39,129 bases of DNA from Bacteroidota bacterium (GTDB lineage Bacteria; Bacteroidota; Bacteroidia; CAIKAF01). The position numbers and the translations under genes are program-made. Shown piece by piece: positions 1-7,957 of this stretch (position 1 is the stretch's first letter; every line of letters starts with the position of its first letter). Under the pieces are notes generated by a model. That model was not told where the DNA came from, did no database searches, and saw only the letters and a list, made by a program, of their open reading frames with translations. Location: assembly GCA_023432985.1 (NCBI GenBank), contig JAEZEQ010000036.1:1-39129 (forward strand), given 5' to 3'.

Positions 1-819
1 AACCGGTTCGAAATCCTTTGCAATATTTTCGAGTTTTTCTTCTTCTGTTTCGTCACGCACAAGAGGGTGTTCATACAGATTACTTTTATAAAAGTCGAAC
101 ATTTCCCAATTCCCTTCATTATATTCCAATGCGGTTAAATTTTCGACCCAATCGCCACTATTCAAATAGCGTATTATTTTCCCATCTTTCTCCATCATTC
201 TGTCGGCTGCTTGATGTATATGTCCGCACACCACCGTATCGAATCCATGATATGCAGCCATATCCATGGCGGTTGCTTCAAAAGCATTGATAAATTTCAC
301 GGCTTGTTTCACACTATTCTTGATGCGTTTAGAGAAGGATACCTTTTCGAAGCCGAAATAATTGAGCAATGCATTCACAAAAGAATTTATAAAAATGAGT
401 AGATCATATCCTTTTCCGCCCAATTTGGCCAGCCATTTGGAGTGTTTTATACTCATATCGAACACATCTCCGTGGAAGAACCATGTTATTTTTCCGTCCA
501 ATTCCAGTATGAGTTTATTACAAAGTGTAAAATCTCCCATTTGAAAATCGGCAAATTTGCGCAGCATTTCGTCGTGATTGCCGGTTATGTAATAGACACG
601 GGTTCCGTTGCCATTCATTTTCAGAATTCGGTTCACCACCTGCATATGCGATTGGGGCCAATAATTCTTACTGAACTGCCATATATCTATGATATCTCCA
701 TTCAAGATTAAGACTTGGGGTTCAATAGATTTCAGATAACGGTTCAATTCCGCGGCTCGGCATCCGTATGTACCTAAGTGCACATCGGAAATAACGACAA
801 TTTCAGGATTTCTTTTCAC
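1..819 (-). CDS. UDP-2,3-diacylglucosamine diphosphatase-like metallophosphoesterase (3' end outside window)
   Basis: Open frame of 273 codons entering from the right and running off the left edge, so the C-terminus is missing. Calcineurin-type metallophosphoesterase motifs appear in the usual order: DVHLG (about residue 8), GDIID, GNHDE, HGDVFD and CGHIHQ. They should bind a di-metal centre. Spacing and intervening sequence match the Bacteroidota relatives of LpxH/LpxI-type hydrolases that cleave UDP-2,3-diacylglucosamine to lipid X in lipid A synthesis at the inner face of the membrane. No ATG is available: a TAA lies 8 codons upstream in frame. I chose GTG at 819 because it yields the family's usual N-terminus (MKRNPEIVVISD). 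ATT or TTG starts are less likely. The enzyme class is secure; the exact substrate is inferred from family resemblance. Confidence 0.85.
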   Translation of the reverse strand, partial: MKRNPEIVVISDVHLGTYGCRAAELNRYLKSIEPQVLILNGDIIDIWQFSKNYWPQSHMQVVNRILKMNGNGTRVYYITGNHDEMLRKFADFQMGDFTLCNKLILELDGKITWFFHGDVFDMSIKHSKWLAKLGGKGYDLLIFINSFVNALLNYFGFEKVSFSKRIKNSVKQAVKFINAFEATAMDMAAYHGFDTVVCGHIHQAADRMMEKDGKIIRYLNSGDWVENLTALEYNEGNWEMFDFYKSNLYEHPLVRDETEEEKLENIAKDFEPV

Positions 820-931
820 AATTTTTGTTTTACCAAAAATGGGAAAATGGCATTATCTGAACATTATAGTCGTACTATCTTTCTATAAAAAAAGTGGCTT
901 TGTAAACAGGCTATATTAGCTTAAGGTAAAC

Positions 932-1249
932 TTATTTTTTTCGTTGGAAGAGTCCGTATATTCTTTTCACGAATTTTCTTTCGAATTCCCAAAAGAAAGC
1001 AAACTGTCCGAACAGCGCACCATAAGCCAATAAAATCACATTATACAGGGGCAAAACAGCCACCAAGTATAAGATATTTTTGAGCCATCCCTGCATACCG
1101 GAGATGCCGAAGAAATCCAGAATGGGATTTTTAATCAGCAAAACTGTTGTTCCCGTACACGCAAAAACAATGAGTACGATCACCACTTGTTTGGCGCTTT
1201 TCAGGTTCCATTTTGCCTGCAGGCGTTCTATCCACTTAGGTGTATCCAT
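932..1249 (-). CDS. Small two-helix membrane protein (DUF6787-like)
   Basis: 105 aa with a short basic amphipathic start (TPKWIERLQAKW) and two hydrophobic segments at roughly residues 20-40 and 55-80. The C-terminus is very basic and aromatic (about residues 88-105), probably cytoplasmic. I recognise the overall form as a small family conserved in Bacteroidota, probably DUF6787, with no known function. Its ATG overlaps the lysS stop by one base (TAATG), so it is almost certainly translated by coupling from lysS and co-transcribed from the lysS promoter. The gene ends 113 bases before the LpxH-like gene, which may belong to the same transcript. Confidence 0.7.
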   Translation of the reverse strand: MDTPKWIERLQAKWNLKSAKQVVIVLIVFACTGTTVLLIKNPILDFFGISGMQGWLKNILYLVAVLPLYNVILLAYGALFGQFAFFWEFERKFVKRIYGLFQRKK

Positions 1250-2787
1250 TACTCTTCATTTAGATGTTCATTACCTGTATGTTCGGGTCTCATTTGGGGG
1301 AAAAACAAAACTTCCTGAATACTTGCCTGGTTTGTGAGCAACATAGTCAGCCTGTCTATTCCAAATCCGATTCCGGCTGTGGGAGGCATACCATATTCCA
1401 GAGCGCGAATAAAATCATGATCTATAAGCATGGCTTCATCGTCTCCTTTTTCGCTCAATTGCATTTGATCCATAAATCTTTCATACTGATCGATAGGGTC
1501 ATTCAATTCGCTATAGGCATTGGCAATTTCCTTACCATTAATCATCAATTCGAAGCGTTCCACCAGACCGTCTTTACTGCGGTGTTTTTTGGTGAGGGGG
1601 CTCATTTCGATGGGATAATCGACGATAAAAGTGGGTTGAATAAAATGATGTTCGCATTTTTCGCTGAACAATTCATCGATCAATTTCCCTTTGCCCATTG
1701 TTTTATCCACTTCAAGGCCTTGTTGTATACAGAAATTTCTCAATGCTTCTTCGTCCATTCCGCTCACATCGGTGCCGGTATATTTTTGAATGGCATCGAG
1801 AATAGAAATACGTGTAAACGGTGGTTTAAACGAGATAATCTGATCGCCAACCTGAACATCGGTACTGTTATTGGCTGCCAGGGCCACTTGTTCGAGTAGT
1901 TGTTCGGTTGTATCCATCATCCAGTTATAATCCTTATACGCCACATAAAATTCGAGTACGGTAAACTCGGGATTATGGGTACGGTCCATACCTTCATTTC
2001 TAAAATTGCGGCTGAACTCATAAACCCAGTCGAAGCCTCCAACAATCAACCTTTTCAGGTATAATTCATTGGCAATACGCAAATAAAATGGGATATCGAG
2101 GGCATTATGATGAGTAATAAAAGGACGAGCTGCGGCACCACCGGGTATATTTTGCAATACCGGCGTATCTACCTCCAGGGCTCCTCTTTCGTTGAGGAAG
2201 TTTCGGATGGCATGCATAATTTTTGTCCTTTTAATGAAGGTATCCTTCACTCCTTCATTCACCACTAAATCTACATAGCGCATACGGAATCTTTTTTCGG
2301 GATCCGTAAAGGCGTCGTATATATTTCCTTCTTCGTCTTTTTTCACAATAGGCAATGGACGCAAGGTTTTAGCGAGCACTTTCAATTCGGTAACATGCAA
2401 GGATGTTTCGCCCACCTTAGTCTTGAACACATAGCCTTTCACGGCAATAAAATCGCCTATATCGAGTAATTTTTTAAACAGGGTATTATACAGAGTTTTA
2501 TCTTCGCCCGGGCAGATATCATCACGGCGTACGTATATTTGTATGCGGCCGCTGCTATCCATTAATTCGGCAAAAGAAGCCTTACCCATATCGCGCACAC
2601 TCATAAGCCGGCCTGCCATATACACCTCTTCATATCCGCTTGCACCTTCGGTAAAATTCGATTTAATATCCATTGCATAATGGGATACCTTTATCTCTTC
2701 AGCCGGATATGGATCTATGCCCAGATTTCTGATTTCTTCCAGTTTATGGCGGCGTAATGCTTCTTGTTCGCTTAATTCGTGTTCCAT
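1249..2787 (-). CDS. lysS: Lysine--tRNA ligase, class II
   Basis: 512 aa, full length for a bacterial class II LysRS. The N-terminal OB-fold anticodon-binding domain covers about residues 55-150. The catalytic core follows, with motif 1 around the VDTPVLQ segment, motif 2 around FRNEGMDRTHNPEF, and motif 3 at GIGFGIDRLTMLL near the C-terminus. It charges tRNA-Lys with lysine in the cytoplasm. The start at 2787 lies 20 bases downstream of a perfect Bacteroidota promoter (2807-2838), which fixes the start and gives a leader of about 16 nt. It is followed without a gap by the small membrane protein gene. No internal stops or missing motifs were seen. Confidence 0.98.
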   Translation of the reverse strand: MEHELSEQEALRRHKLEEIRNLGIDPYPAEEIKVSHYAMDIKSNFTEGASGYEEVYMAGRLMSVRDMGKASFAELMDSSGRIQIYVRRDDICPGEDKTLYNTLFKKLLDIGDFIAVKGYVFKTKVGETSLHVTELKVLAKTLRPLPIVKKDEEGNIYDAFTDPEKRFRMRYVDLVVNEGVKDTFIKRTKIMHAIRNFLNERGALEVDTPVLQNIPGGAAARPFITHHNALDIPFYLRIANELYLKRLIVGGFDWVYEFSRNFRNEGMDRTHNPEFTVLEFYVAYKDYNWMMDTTEQLLEQVALAANNSTDVQVGDQIISFKPPFTRISILDAIQKYTGTDVSGMDEEALRNFCIQQGLEVDKTMGKGKLIDELFSEKCEHHFIQPTFIVDYPIEMSPLTKKHRSKDGLVERFELMINGKEIANAYSELNDPIDQYERFMDQMQLSEKGDDEAMLIDHDFIRALEYGMPPTAGIGFGIDRLTMLLTNQASIQEVLFFPQMRPEHTGNEHLNEE

Positions 2788-2806
2788 TTCTTATGTATAA
2801 CGGGTG

Positions 2807-2838
2807 CAAAAGTACAGGTTATTCGCTTATTACCCAAA
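2807..2838 (-). promoter_or_regulatory. Promoter of lysS
   Basis: On the minus strand: TTTG (2838-2835), 20 bases, then TACTTTTG (2814-2807). This is an exact match to the Bacteroidota primary-sigma consensus TTTG-N19-21-TAnnTTTG. The predicted start of transcription is near 2803. Confidence 0.85.
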
Positions 2839-2942
2839 CCGAATTGCCATAAAAAAACACAGTTTAGCTTATGCGGAGTATGTCCGCCCATATACTGAAC
2901 ATTAGTGAGGAAATGCCATGTTATGTTATACATAAAAGACCT

Positions 2943-2950
2943 TATATTTG
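2943..2950 (+). promoter_or_regulatory. -7 box of the PNGase-like gene
   Basis: TATATTTG matches TAnnTTTG exactly and lies 18 bases before the ATG at 2969. No good -33 TTTG was found at the right distance, so this promoter may be weak or need an activator. Confidence 0.5.
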
Positions 2951-2968
2951 CCTAAATCAGAAACAGAC

Positions 2969-4885
2969 ATGAAGAAATTTTTTATCCTTGGAATATATTT
3001 GACCTGTGCGATTGCATTATACAATATTAGTTTGCATGCAGCACCCGGCGATACGATCAAGATTGTTTCGCACCAACAAGTGGAGATAGCCACCAATCCA
3101 TCTGTGGGCAACACCTATTATCCCTCCTGGGTAAACATGCCTAATACGCAAGTTTCCATTGCCAAGGTGATTTTAAAAATGAACTTTAGTTGTCCTCCCG
3201 GAAAGACATGTGGAGAATGGGATTATCTGAATCATATTTGGCTTCGGAGAAAAGGGTCTGTAGCCAATGCGCCTTTAGATATTGAATTAGCCCGTTTTAT
3301 TACGCCTTACGGCAATTCTTACAACAGCAGTTTTAAAGCCGAATACAAAGTAGATGTCAGCGATTGGGAATGGTTGTTGAGAGGAGATTCGGTTGAAATC
3401 GAATACAATCATAGCGGGTATGAAACCAATGTAAACAAAGGTTGGCTCATAAATTTGGAATGGCAATTTATTGAAGGGCCGGCTTATCGAAATTTCATAA
3501 GTTTTGAAAAATTATGGAACAGTTCATTTCCATACGGCAATAGTGCCGACCCTATTGAAAATTATTTAACGCCCCGGGTCAGCTCCATTTCCAATACTTC
3601 CACTTCTCAACGAATCAGAATAGTACAAACCGGACATGGAGCCGATAACTCCCAATATTGTGCGGAGTTTTGTTCCAAATGGCGAAAGTTGTTTATAGAC
3701 GGCACGCTTCATAGTCAAAAACAGGTTTGGAGAGACGATTGCGGTTCCAATCCCCTTCCGGCACAAGCGGGAACCTGGTTATATGATCGCGCGGGTTGGT
3801 GTCCGGGTGCATTTTCGGATCCGGATGTGTACGATTTAAGTCTCTCTCCCAATACTACGCCTGAGTTAAACATAGACATGGAAACATTTATCAATAATGA
3901 CGCTTCACAAAATCCCAATTATGTCATACAGGCATATTTATTTCAATATGGAGATATACAATTTCAAACAGATGCATCCATAGAGCAAATTGCGCGCCCA
4001 AGTACAGAGTTCGAGTTCAACCGATTAAATCCCATTTGTTCCAATCCTTTGATTCGCATTCGCAATAATGGAAAAAACGAGCTCACTACAGTCCGCATTT
4101 CATATGGAGTTACAGGCGGTCCGACTTCGGAATATGTTTGGTCGGGGACTTTGTCTTTTATGGAATCGGCATGGGTCGAACTTCCTTCCAATGTGGTGTG
4201 GACAAGTGGTAGCGGGAATTTTAAAGCAGAAATAATAGAAGTGAATGGCAGTACAGACCAAATAGCATGGAACAATATAGCCTATTCTTTTTATAAGGCA
4301 CCGGCCATAATACCCGAGAGATTTGTAGTATCCTTTAAATCAAATTCGGCTGCCCATGAAAGCAGCTGGAAAATAAGCGATGCAAATGGACAAATCATAG
4401 CCCAAAGAAATACGGCTGCACCCAATACTTTGTATAACGACACTCTGGACTTAAGTCCCGGATGCTATGTATTCGAGATGGAAGACAGCGATAAAGACGG
4501 TTTGAAATTTTTTGCAAACGGAGACGGAAACGGATCTATACGCTTTGCCCGGGCCGACCAATTGGGTACGCTCCGATCCTTTAATCCCGATTTTGGGACT
4601 TTTATACATTTTTCATTTATGGTAAAATGGGGTTTAGACAATCCGGAAGAAAGCCATTCTGAAAATATACAGATATATCCCAATCCGGCTACAGACATAC
4701 TGCATATTAGCGGAGCAAAGGGCTATAACTATACCATATCAGACATCAATGGGAAAAAAATAAAATCGGGCATTCAGAACGAAGAGCTTCAGCAGCTATC
4801 TATCTCCGAATTAAAAGCGGGAATATATGTACTGAAATTAGAAAATAAAAAAGGCGTACAGACATTTACTTTCATTTGTGAATAA
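2969..4885 (+). CDS. Secreted peptide-N-glycosidase F-like protein with T9SS sorting domain
   Basis: 638 aa from the ATG at 2969. An in-frame upstream start at 2948 lies inside the -7 box and is rejected. The signal peptide is residues 1 to about 24 (MKKFFILGIY...SLHA). Residues 30-170 resemble the N-terminal jelly-roll of PNGase F, with CGEWDYL at 81-87 carrying a probable catalytic Asp. Residues 175-330 resemble the second jelly-roll, with TGHGADN (221-227) and the Cys/Trp-rich WRDDC...GTWLYDRAGWCPG block (254-280), a strong family signature. A linker domain follows, then a type A T9SS sorting domain from about 567 (IQIYPNPATD). Family members deglycosylate Asn-linked glycoproteins. Secretion to the surface by T9SS is inferred from the tag. 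It is monocistronic, between lysS (divergent) and a tRNA. Confidence 0.85.
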   Translation: MKKFFILGIYLTCAIALYNISLHAAPGDTIKIVSHQQVEIATNPSVGNTYYPSWVNMPNTQVSIAKVILKMNFSCPPGKTCGEWDYLNHIWLRRKGSVANAPLDIELARFITPYGNSYNSSFKAEYKVDVSDWEWLLRGDSVEIEYNHSGYETNVNKGWLINLEWQFIEGPAYRNFISFEKLWNSSFPYGNSADPIENYLTPRVSSISNTSTSQRIRIVQTGHGADNSQYCAEFCSKWRKLFIDGTLHSQKQVWRDDCGSNPLPAQAGTWLYDRAGWCPGAFSDPDVYDLSLSPNTTPELNIDMETFINNDASQNPNYVIQAYLFQYGDIQFQTDASIEQIARPSTEFEFNRLNPICSNPLIRIRNNGKNELTTVRISYGVTGGPTSEYVWSGTLSFMESAWVELPSNVVWTSGSGNFKAEIIEVNGSTDQIAWNNIAYSFYKAPAIIPERFVVSFKSNSAAHESSWKISDANGQIIAQRNTAAPNTLYNDTLDLSPGCYVFEMEDSDKDGLKFFANGDGNGSIRFARADQLGTLRSFNPDFGTFIHFSFMVKWGLDNPEESHSENIQIYPNPATDILHISGAKGYNYTISDINGKKIKSGIQNEELQQLSISELKAGIYVLKLENKKGVQTFTFICE

Positions 4886-4889
4886 AAAG

Positions 4890-4920
4890 TTTGGCAGAAA
4901 AAAAAATATCTGTAGTTTTG
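4890..4920 (+). promoter_or_regulatory. Promoter of the tRNA gene
   Basis: TTTG (4890-4893), 19 bases, TAGTTTTG (4913-4920): an exact consensus match that begins 5 bases after the stop codon of the preceding gene. It puts transcription start near 4924, about 27 bases before the mature tRNA 5' end. Confidence 0.85.
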
Positions 4921-4950
4921 CAATCCCAATTAAAGCCCGCAAGGGTTAAG

Positions 4951-5024
4951 GGGCCTATAGCTCAGTTGGTTAGAGCACCTGACTCATAATCAGGTGGTCC
5001 TTGGTTCGAGCCCAAGTAGGCCCA
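4951..5024 (+). tRNA. tRNA with CAU anticodon (Met or lysidine-modified Ile2)
   Basis: 74 bases folding as a complete cloverleaf: 7-bp acceptor stem (GGGCCTA/TAGGCCC), D stem GCTC/GAGC, anticodon stem CCTGA/TCAGG with loop CTCATAA (anticodon CAU), T stem CTTGG/CCAAG with loop TTCGAGC, discriminator A73. CCA is not encoded. Elongator tRNA-Met and tRNA-Ile2 (AUA codons, lysidine at C34) both have this anticodon. The acceptor pairs C4-G69 and C5-G68 are those associated with the TilS substrate in E. coli, which favours Ile2, but the call cannot be settled from this gene alone. Confidence 0.95.
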
Positions 5025-5028
5025 CAAC

Positions 5029-5060
5029 AAAAAAGCACTTCCATTTAGAAGTGCTTTTTT
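5029..5060 (+). terminator. Intrinsic terminator after the tRNA
   Basis: Perfect 11-bp stem AAAAGCACTTC (5031-5041) / GAAGTGCTTTT (5048-5058) with a 6-base loop and a T run, 6 bases after the tRNA 3' end. Confidence 0.9.
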
Positions 5061-5063
5061 CAT

Positions 5064-5095
5064 TTTGCAAGGTGGCAGATTTTTTCCTATACTTG
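5064..5095 (+). promoter_or_regulatory. Promoter of lysA
   Basis: TTTG (5064-5067), 20 bases, TATACTTG (5088-5095), one mismatch to TAnnTTTG. It starts right after the tRNA terminator. Transcription should begin near 5099, giving lysA an unusually long leader of about 115 nt. Confidence 0.75.
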
Positions 5096-5108
5096 CAGCC
5101 ACAAAAAA

Positions 5109-5159
5109 ATGAAAAGGAAGATGAACATATACGCAAACAATAAGCCCTTGGGGGCTTAA
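5109..5159 (+). other. Possible leader peptide ORF and hairpin ahead of lysA
   Basis: A 16-codon frame (MKRKMNIYANNKPLGA) starts about 10 nt after the predicted lysA transcription start. Its stop codon falls in the 3' arm of a perfect 7-bp hairpin, TAAGCCC (5141-5147) / GGGCTTA (5152-5158). Three of the 16 residues are Lys. There is no U-run after the hairpin, so this is not a standard intrinsic attenuator. It may be chance in AT-rich DNA. Confidence 0.25.
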
Positions 5160-5214
5160 TACTATTTATCATCGCTAAACTTTTTATTTTTTAATCATTC
5201 AACAAAGACTTTTC

Positions 5215-6417
5215 ATGCAAGCAGAAACATTAGTTTCCATAGCCGAGACCTATGGAACACCTTTATACGTATATCATGCCGAGACTATACAAAATCAGTA
5301 CAAAAAATTAAAAAACGCATTTTCGGGAACCGATGCTCGTTTTTTTTATGCCTGCAAGGCATTAAGCAATATCCATATACTCAAGCTCATCAAAGATGAG
5401 GGAGCCGGGTTAGACACCGTGTCTATTGAGGAAGTGAAATTGGGATTATATGCTGGTTTTGATCCGAAGAGCATCATATTTACGCCCAATTGTGTTGGCA
5501 TATCCGAGATACTTGAGGCTCATGCATTGGGTGTACATATCAATGTCGACAATTTATCCATACTGGAACAATTGGGAAATAAAATGGGAAAAAACATGGC
5601 TGTATGTGTGCGCATAAATCCGCATATAATGGCCGGGGGCAATTACAAAATATCGACGGGACATATAGATTCCAAATTCGGCATTTCCATACATCAAATG
5701 CGGCATTTAGAGCGGATTGTAAAAAGCACGGGGATAGTGGTTAAGGGCATACATATGCATACCGGATCCGAAATTGTAGATCCTCAGGTATTTTTACAAA
5801 GTGTAGATATTTTATATCAGATTGCCGGACATTTTTCCGATTTAGAATTCATCGATTTGGGTTCGGGTTTCAAAGTTTCATACAAAGCCGATGATCAGGC
5901 AACGCCTATAGAAGAATTAGGAGAAAAATTGGCGGCGAGTTTCAATAGTTTTAGGGAAGAATATGGGAAATCGGATATGGAAATTTGGTTTGAACCCGGA
6001 AAATTTTTGGTTAGCGAAAGCGGTTATTTTCTGGTAAAAACCAATGTGGTGAAGCAAACGACAGCAACAGTATTTGCCGGAGTCGACAGTGGTTTTAATC
6101 ATTTAATCCGCCCTATGTTCTACGATGCCTATCATAAAATCAGCAATATTTCGAATCCATCCGGGGCAGAAAGATTATATACGGTAGTAGGAAATATATG
6201 CGAAACCGATACATTTGCTTGGGATCGAAAAATAAATGAGATTCGGGAGGGGGATATTTTATGTTTTGAAAATGCGGGTGCATATGGATTTGAGATGAGC
6301 AGTAATTATAACAGCAGGGTAAAGCCGGCCGAAATTCTTATCCAAAATAATCAGCCCCGTATTATTCGCAGGCGACAAGAATGGAAAGATTTATTAAGAG
6401 ATCAGATATTGGATTAA
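5215..6417 (+). CDS. lysA: Diaminopimelate decarboxylase
   Basis: 400 aa, fold-type III PLP enzyme that decarboxylates meso-diaminopimelate to L-lysine, the last step of lysine synthesis. The PLP lysine is K48 in FFYACKAL. Other marks are the barrel motif HMHTGSE, the phosphate-binding segment FIDLGSGFKVSYK, EPGKF, the CETDTFAWD active-site Cys loop from the partner subunit, and the C-terminal ENAGAYGFEMSS substrate-binding block. The start ATG at 5215 agrees with the family N-terminus, which lacks long extensions. It has its own promoter at 5064-5095 with a long leader. The next gene follows after 36 bases and may be co-transcribed. No aspartokinase fusion is present. Confidence 0.95.
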   Translation: MQAETLVSIAETYGTPLYVYHAETIQNQYKKLKNAFSGTDARFFYACKALSNIHILKLIKDEGAGLDTVSIEEVKLGLYAGFDPKSIIFTPNCVGISEILEAHALGVHINVDNLSILEQLGNKMGKNMAVCVRINPHIMAGGNYKISTGHIDSKFGISIHQMRHLERIVKSTGIVVKGIHMHTGSEIVDPQVFLQSVDILYQIAGHFSDLEFIDLGSGFKVSYKADDQATPIEELGEKLAASFNSFREEYGKSDMEIWFEPGKFLVSESGYFLVKTNVVKQTTATVFAGVDSGFNHLIRPMFYDAYHKISNISNPSGAERLYTVVGNICETDTFAWDRKINEIREGDILCFENAGAYGFEMSSNYNSRVKPAEILIQNNQPRIIRRRQEWKDLLRDQILD

Positions 6418-6453
6418 GGAAAAAAATGAACAAATTTGCATAAGCAGAAAGAT

Positions 6454-6975
6454 ATGAACGAGATTTTAGAGATTTTAAAATACACTTTACCGGCGTTGAT
6501 TACGGGTGCGACGGCTTATTATGTTACCGACAGGGTTTTATCGCGTTCGGAAAAAGAGCGCATGGATAAGATGCGTTTAGAGGCGAAGCGCAGTGGCGAT
6601 CCTTTGCGTTTGCAAGCCATAGAGCGACTTACCTTGTTATGCGAGCGCATTTCTCCGCAAAACCTGGCCATTCGCATTCCGTCTGCAGGGGCGACCAGTG
6701 CTATGTATCATGCCGAATTACTTAAAAGCATACGCAGCGAATTCGACCATAATATTACCCAGCAGGTCTATGTAAACCAACAAAGCTGGGAGGCGGTTAA
6801 AAACGCCCGTGAGGAGACGATAAAATTAATCAACTATGCTTATTCCGAAATTGGTCCCAATGCCAAAGGCACGGATTTAGCTCAGATTATACTCGAGATG
6901 ACCATGAAAATCGAGAAATTACCTACCGATATTGCGGTGTATTTATTGCGTGAGGAAGCCAGACATATCCTTTAA
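6454..6975 (+). CDS. Membrane-anchored protein of unknown function (DUF7935-like)
   Basis: 173 aa from the ATG at 6454; a TTG 18 bases upstream in frame is not needed. A single hydrophobic segment at about residues 9-27 (YTLPALITGATAYYVTD) is followed by a charged, helical cytoplasmic domain that begins with a Lys/Arg/Glu-rich stretch (SEKERMDKMRLEAKRSGDP). The sequence then reads like a four-helix soluble region. I recognise it as a family widespread in Bacteroidota, probably DUF7935, whose role is unknown. It follows lysA by 36 bases and converges on meaB with a 4-base overlap of stop codons (6972-6975). Confidence 0.7.
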   Translation: MNEILEILKYTLPALITGATAYYVTDRVLSRSEKERMDKMRLEAKRSGDPLRLQAIERLTLLCERISPQNLAIRIPSAGATSAMYHAELLKSIRSEFDHNITQQVYVNQQSWEAVKNAREETIKLINYAYSEIGPNAKGTDLAQIILEMTMKIEKLPTDIAVYLLREEARHIL

Positions 6976-7946
6976 ATATCGGACTTGTTCTGAAATATGG
7001 CGCGTGCGGCTTTATAGGCGTATGTTTCTTTATTTTTAATTTGCTTCATGGCTTGTTCAACGGCATTTTTAAAATCCTTTTGCTTTTGAATCCATTCCCA
7101 TGCAAAATCTTTAGAATAGCTCATAAAGCGTGTTTCTTCGCTTTGGTTGCGCCATTTATCGAGGAAACCGCCTTCTTTTGATTTTTTGATAAAAGCTTGT
7201 ACACTGTCATAGACCTTATCCATTCCTTTGTGATTCAGGGCGCTGATTCGCAGTATAGATTTGGGAATACCATGAAAAGCAGGCGGAAAAAGTCCCATTG
7301 CATTTTTAATTTGCCTATAGGTTAATCCGGCGCTTGAGGCCAAAGCTCCATCATCCTTATTTACCAAAATCAGGTCCGTAATTTCCATAATTCCCCTTTT
7401 TATCCCCTGCAATTCGTCACCCGCTCCGGGTTGTGCAATTAGGATAAACATATCCGAAACATCCTTCACGAGGACTTCACTTTGTCCGACTCCAACCGTT
7501 TCGACGAGAATAAAATCGTAGCCGGCTGTTTCGCATAAAATAATCGATTCGGCTGTACGTGCCGACAATCCGCCCAGCATATTTCCGGAGGGAGATGGTC
7601 TGATAAAAGCTTGCGGGTGCACCGATAATTTTTCCATACGGGTTTTATCGCCCAGGATAGAACCTTTACTGAGCGAGCTACTTGGGTCGACCGCCAAAAC
7701 AGCCACTTTATGGCCTTTTTCGATCAAATACAAACCGAATGATTCGACAAAAGTGCTTTTTCCGGCTCCGGGCGTACCGCTAATTCCGATACGAATAGAA
7801 TTTCCCGAATAGGGATACGCTTCATTCAAAATGGCAAAACCTTGTTCTTGTTTTTCCCGGTTATTACTTTCGCACAAGGTAATGGCGCGCGAAAGAGCCA
7901 CCCGGTCTCCTGATCTGATTTTGTCTACCCATTCCGATTCCGTCAT
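6972..7946 (-). CDS. meaB: Methylmalonyl-CoA mutase-associated GTPase MeaB (ArgK family)
   Basis: 324 aa from the ATG at 7946. G3E-family P-loop GTPase: Walker A GTPGAGKST (57-65), the switch segment AVDPSSSLSKGSILGDKTRM, G3-like ETVGVGQSE, G4 NKDD. The C-terminal helical region is the dimerisation arm. MeaB chaperones adenosylcobalamin delivery to, and protects, methylmalonyl-CoA mutase. The mutase genes are not in this window. A TTG two codons upstream is possible, but a -7-like box (TAAATTTG, 7957-7950) covers that codon and ends 3 bases before the ATG. The upstream thioredoxin-like gene is 8 bases away, so the two probably form an operon. Confidence 0.93.
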   Translation of the reverse strand: MTESEWVDKIRSGDRVALSRAITLCESNNREKQEQGFAILNEAYPYSGNSIRIGISGTPGAGKSTFVESFGLYLIEKGHKVAVLAVDPSSSLSKGSILGDKTRMEKLSVHPQAFIRPSPSGNMLGGLSARTAESIILCETAGYDFILVETVGVGQSEVLVKDVSDMFILIAQPGAGDELQGIKRGIMEITDLILVNKDDGALASSAGLTYRQIKNAMGLFPPAFHGIPKSILRISALNHKGMDKVYDSVQAFIKKSKEGGFLDKWRNQSEETRFMSYSKDFAWEWIQKQKDFKNAVEQAMKQIKNKETYAYKAARAIFQNKSDI

Positions 7947-7949
7947 GCG

Positions 7950-7957
7950 CAAATTTA
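7950..7957 (-). promoter_or_regulatory. -7-like box abutting the meaB start codon
   Basis: TAAATTTG on the minus strand, an exact TAnnTTTG match, overlaps the stop codon of the upstream gene and leaves only three bases (CGC) before the ATG. No matching -33 element was found. If active it would yield a leaderless meaB transcript. Confidence 0.35.

Noticed and set aside
18..711. Overlapping plus-strand ORFs at the left edge
   Set aside because: They are antisense to the LpxH-like frame, which carries complete metallophosphoesterase motifs.
1264..1899. A 211-codon plus-strand ORF
   Set aside because: Antisense to lysS; no motif or promoter of its own.
4990..5172. Minus-strand ORF of 60 aa over the tRNA and terminator, ending LLGLEPRTT
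   Set aside because: Its end is the antisense translation of the tRNA, a well-known source of false proteins.
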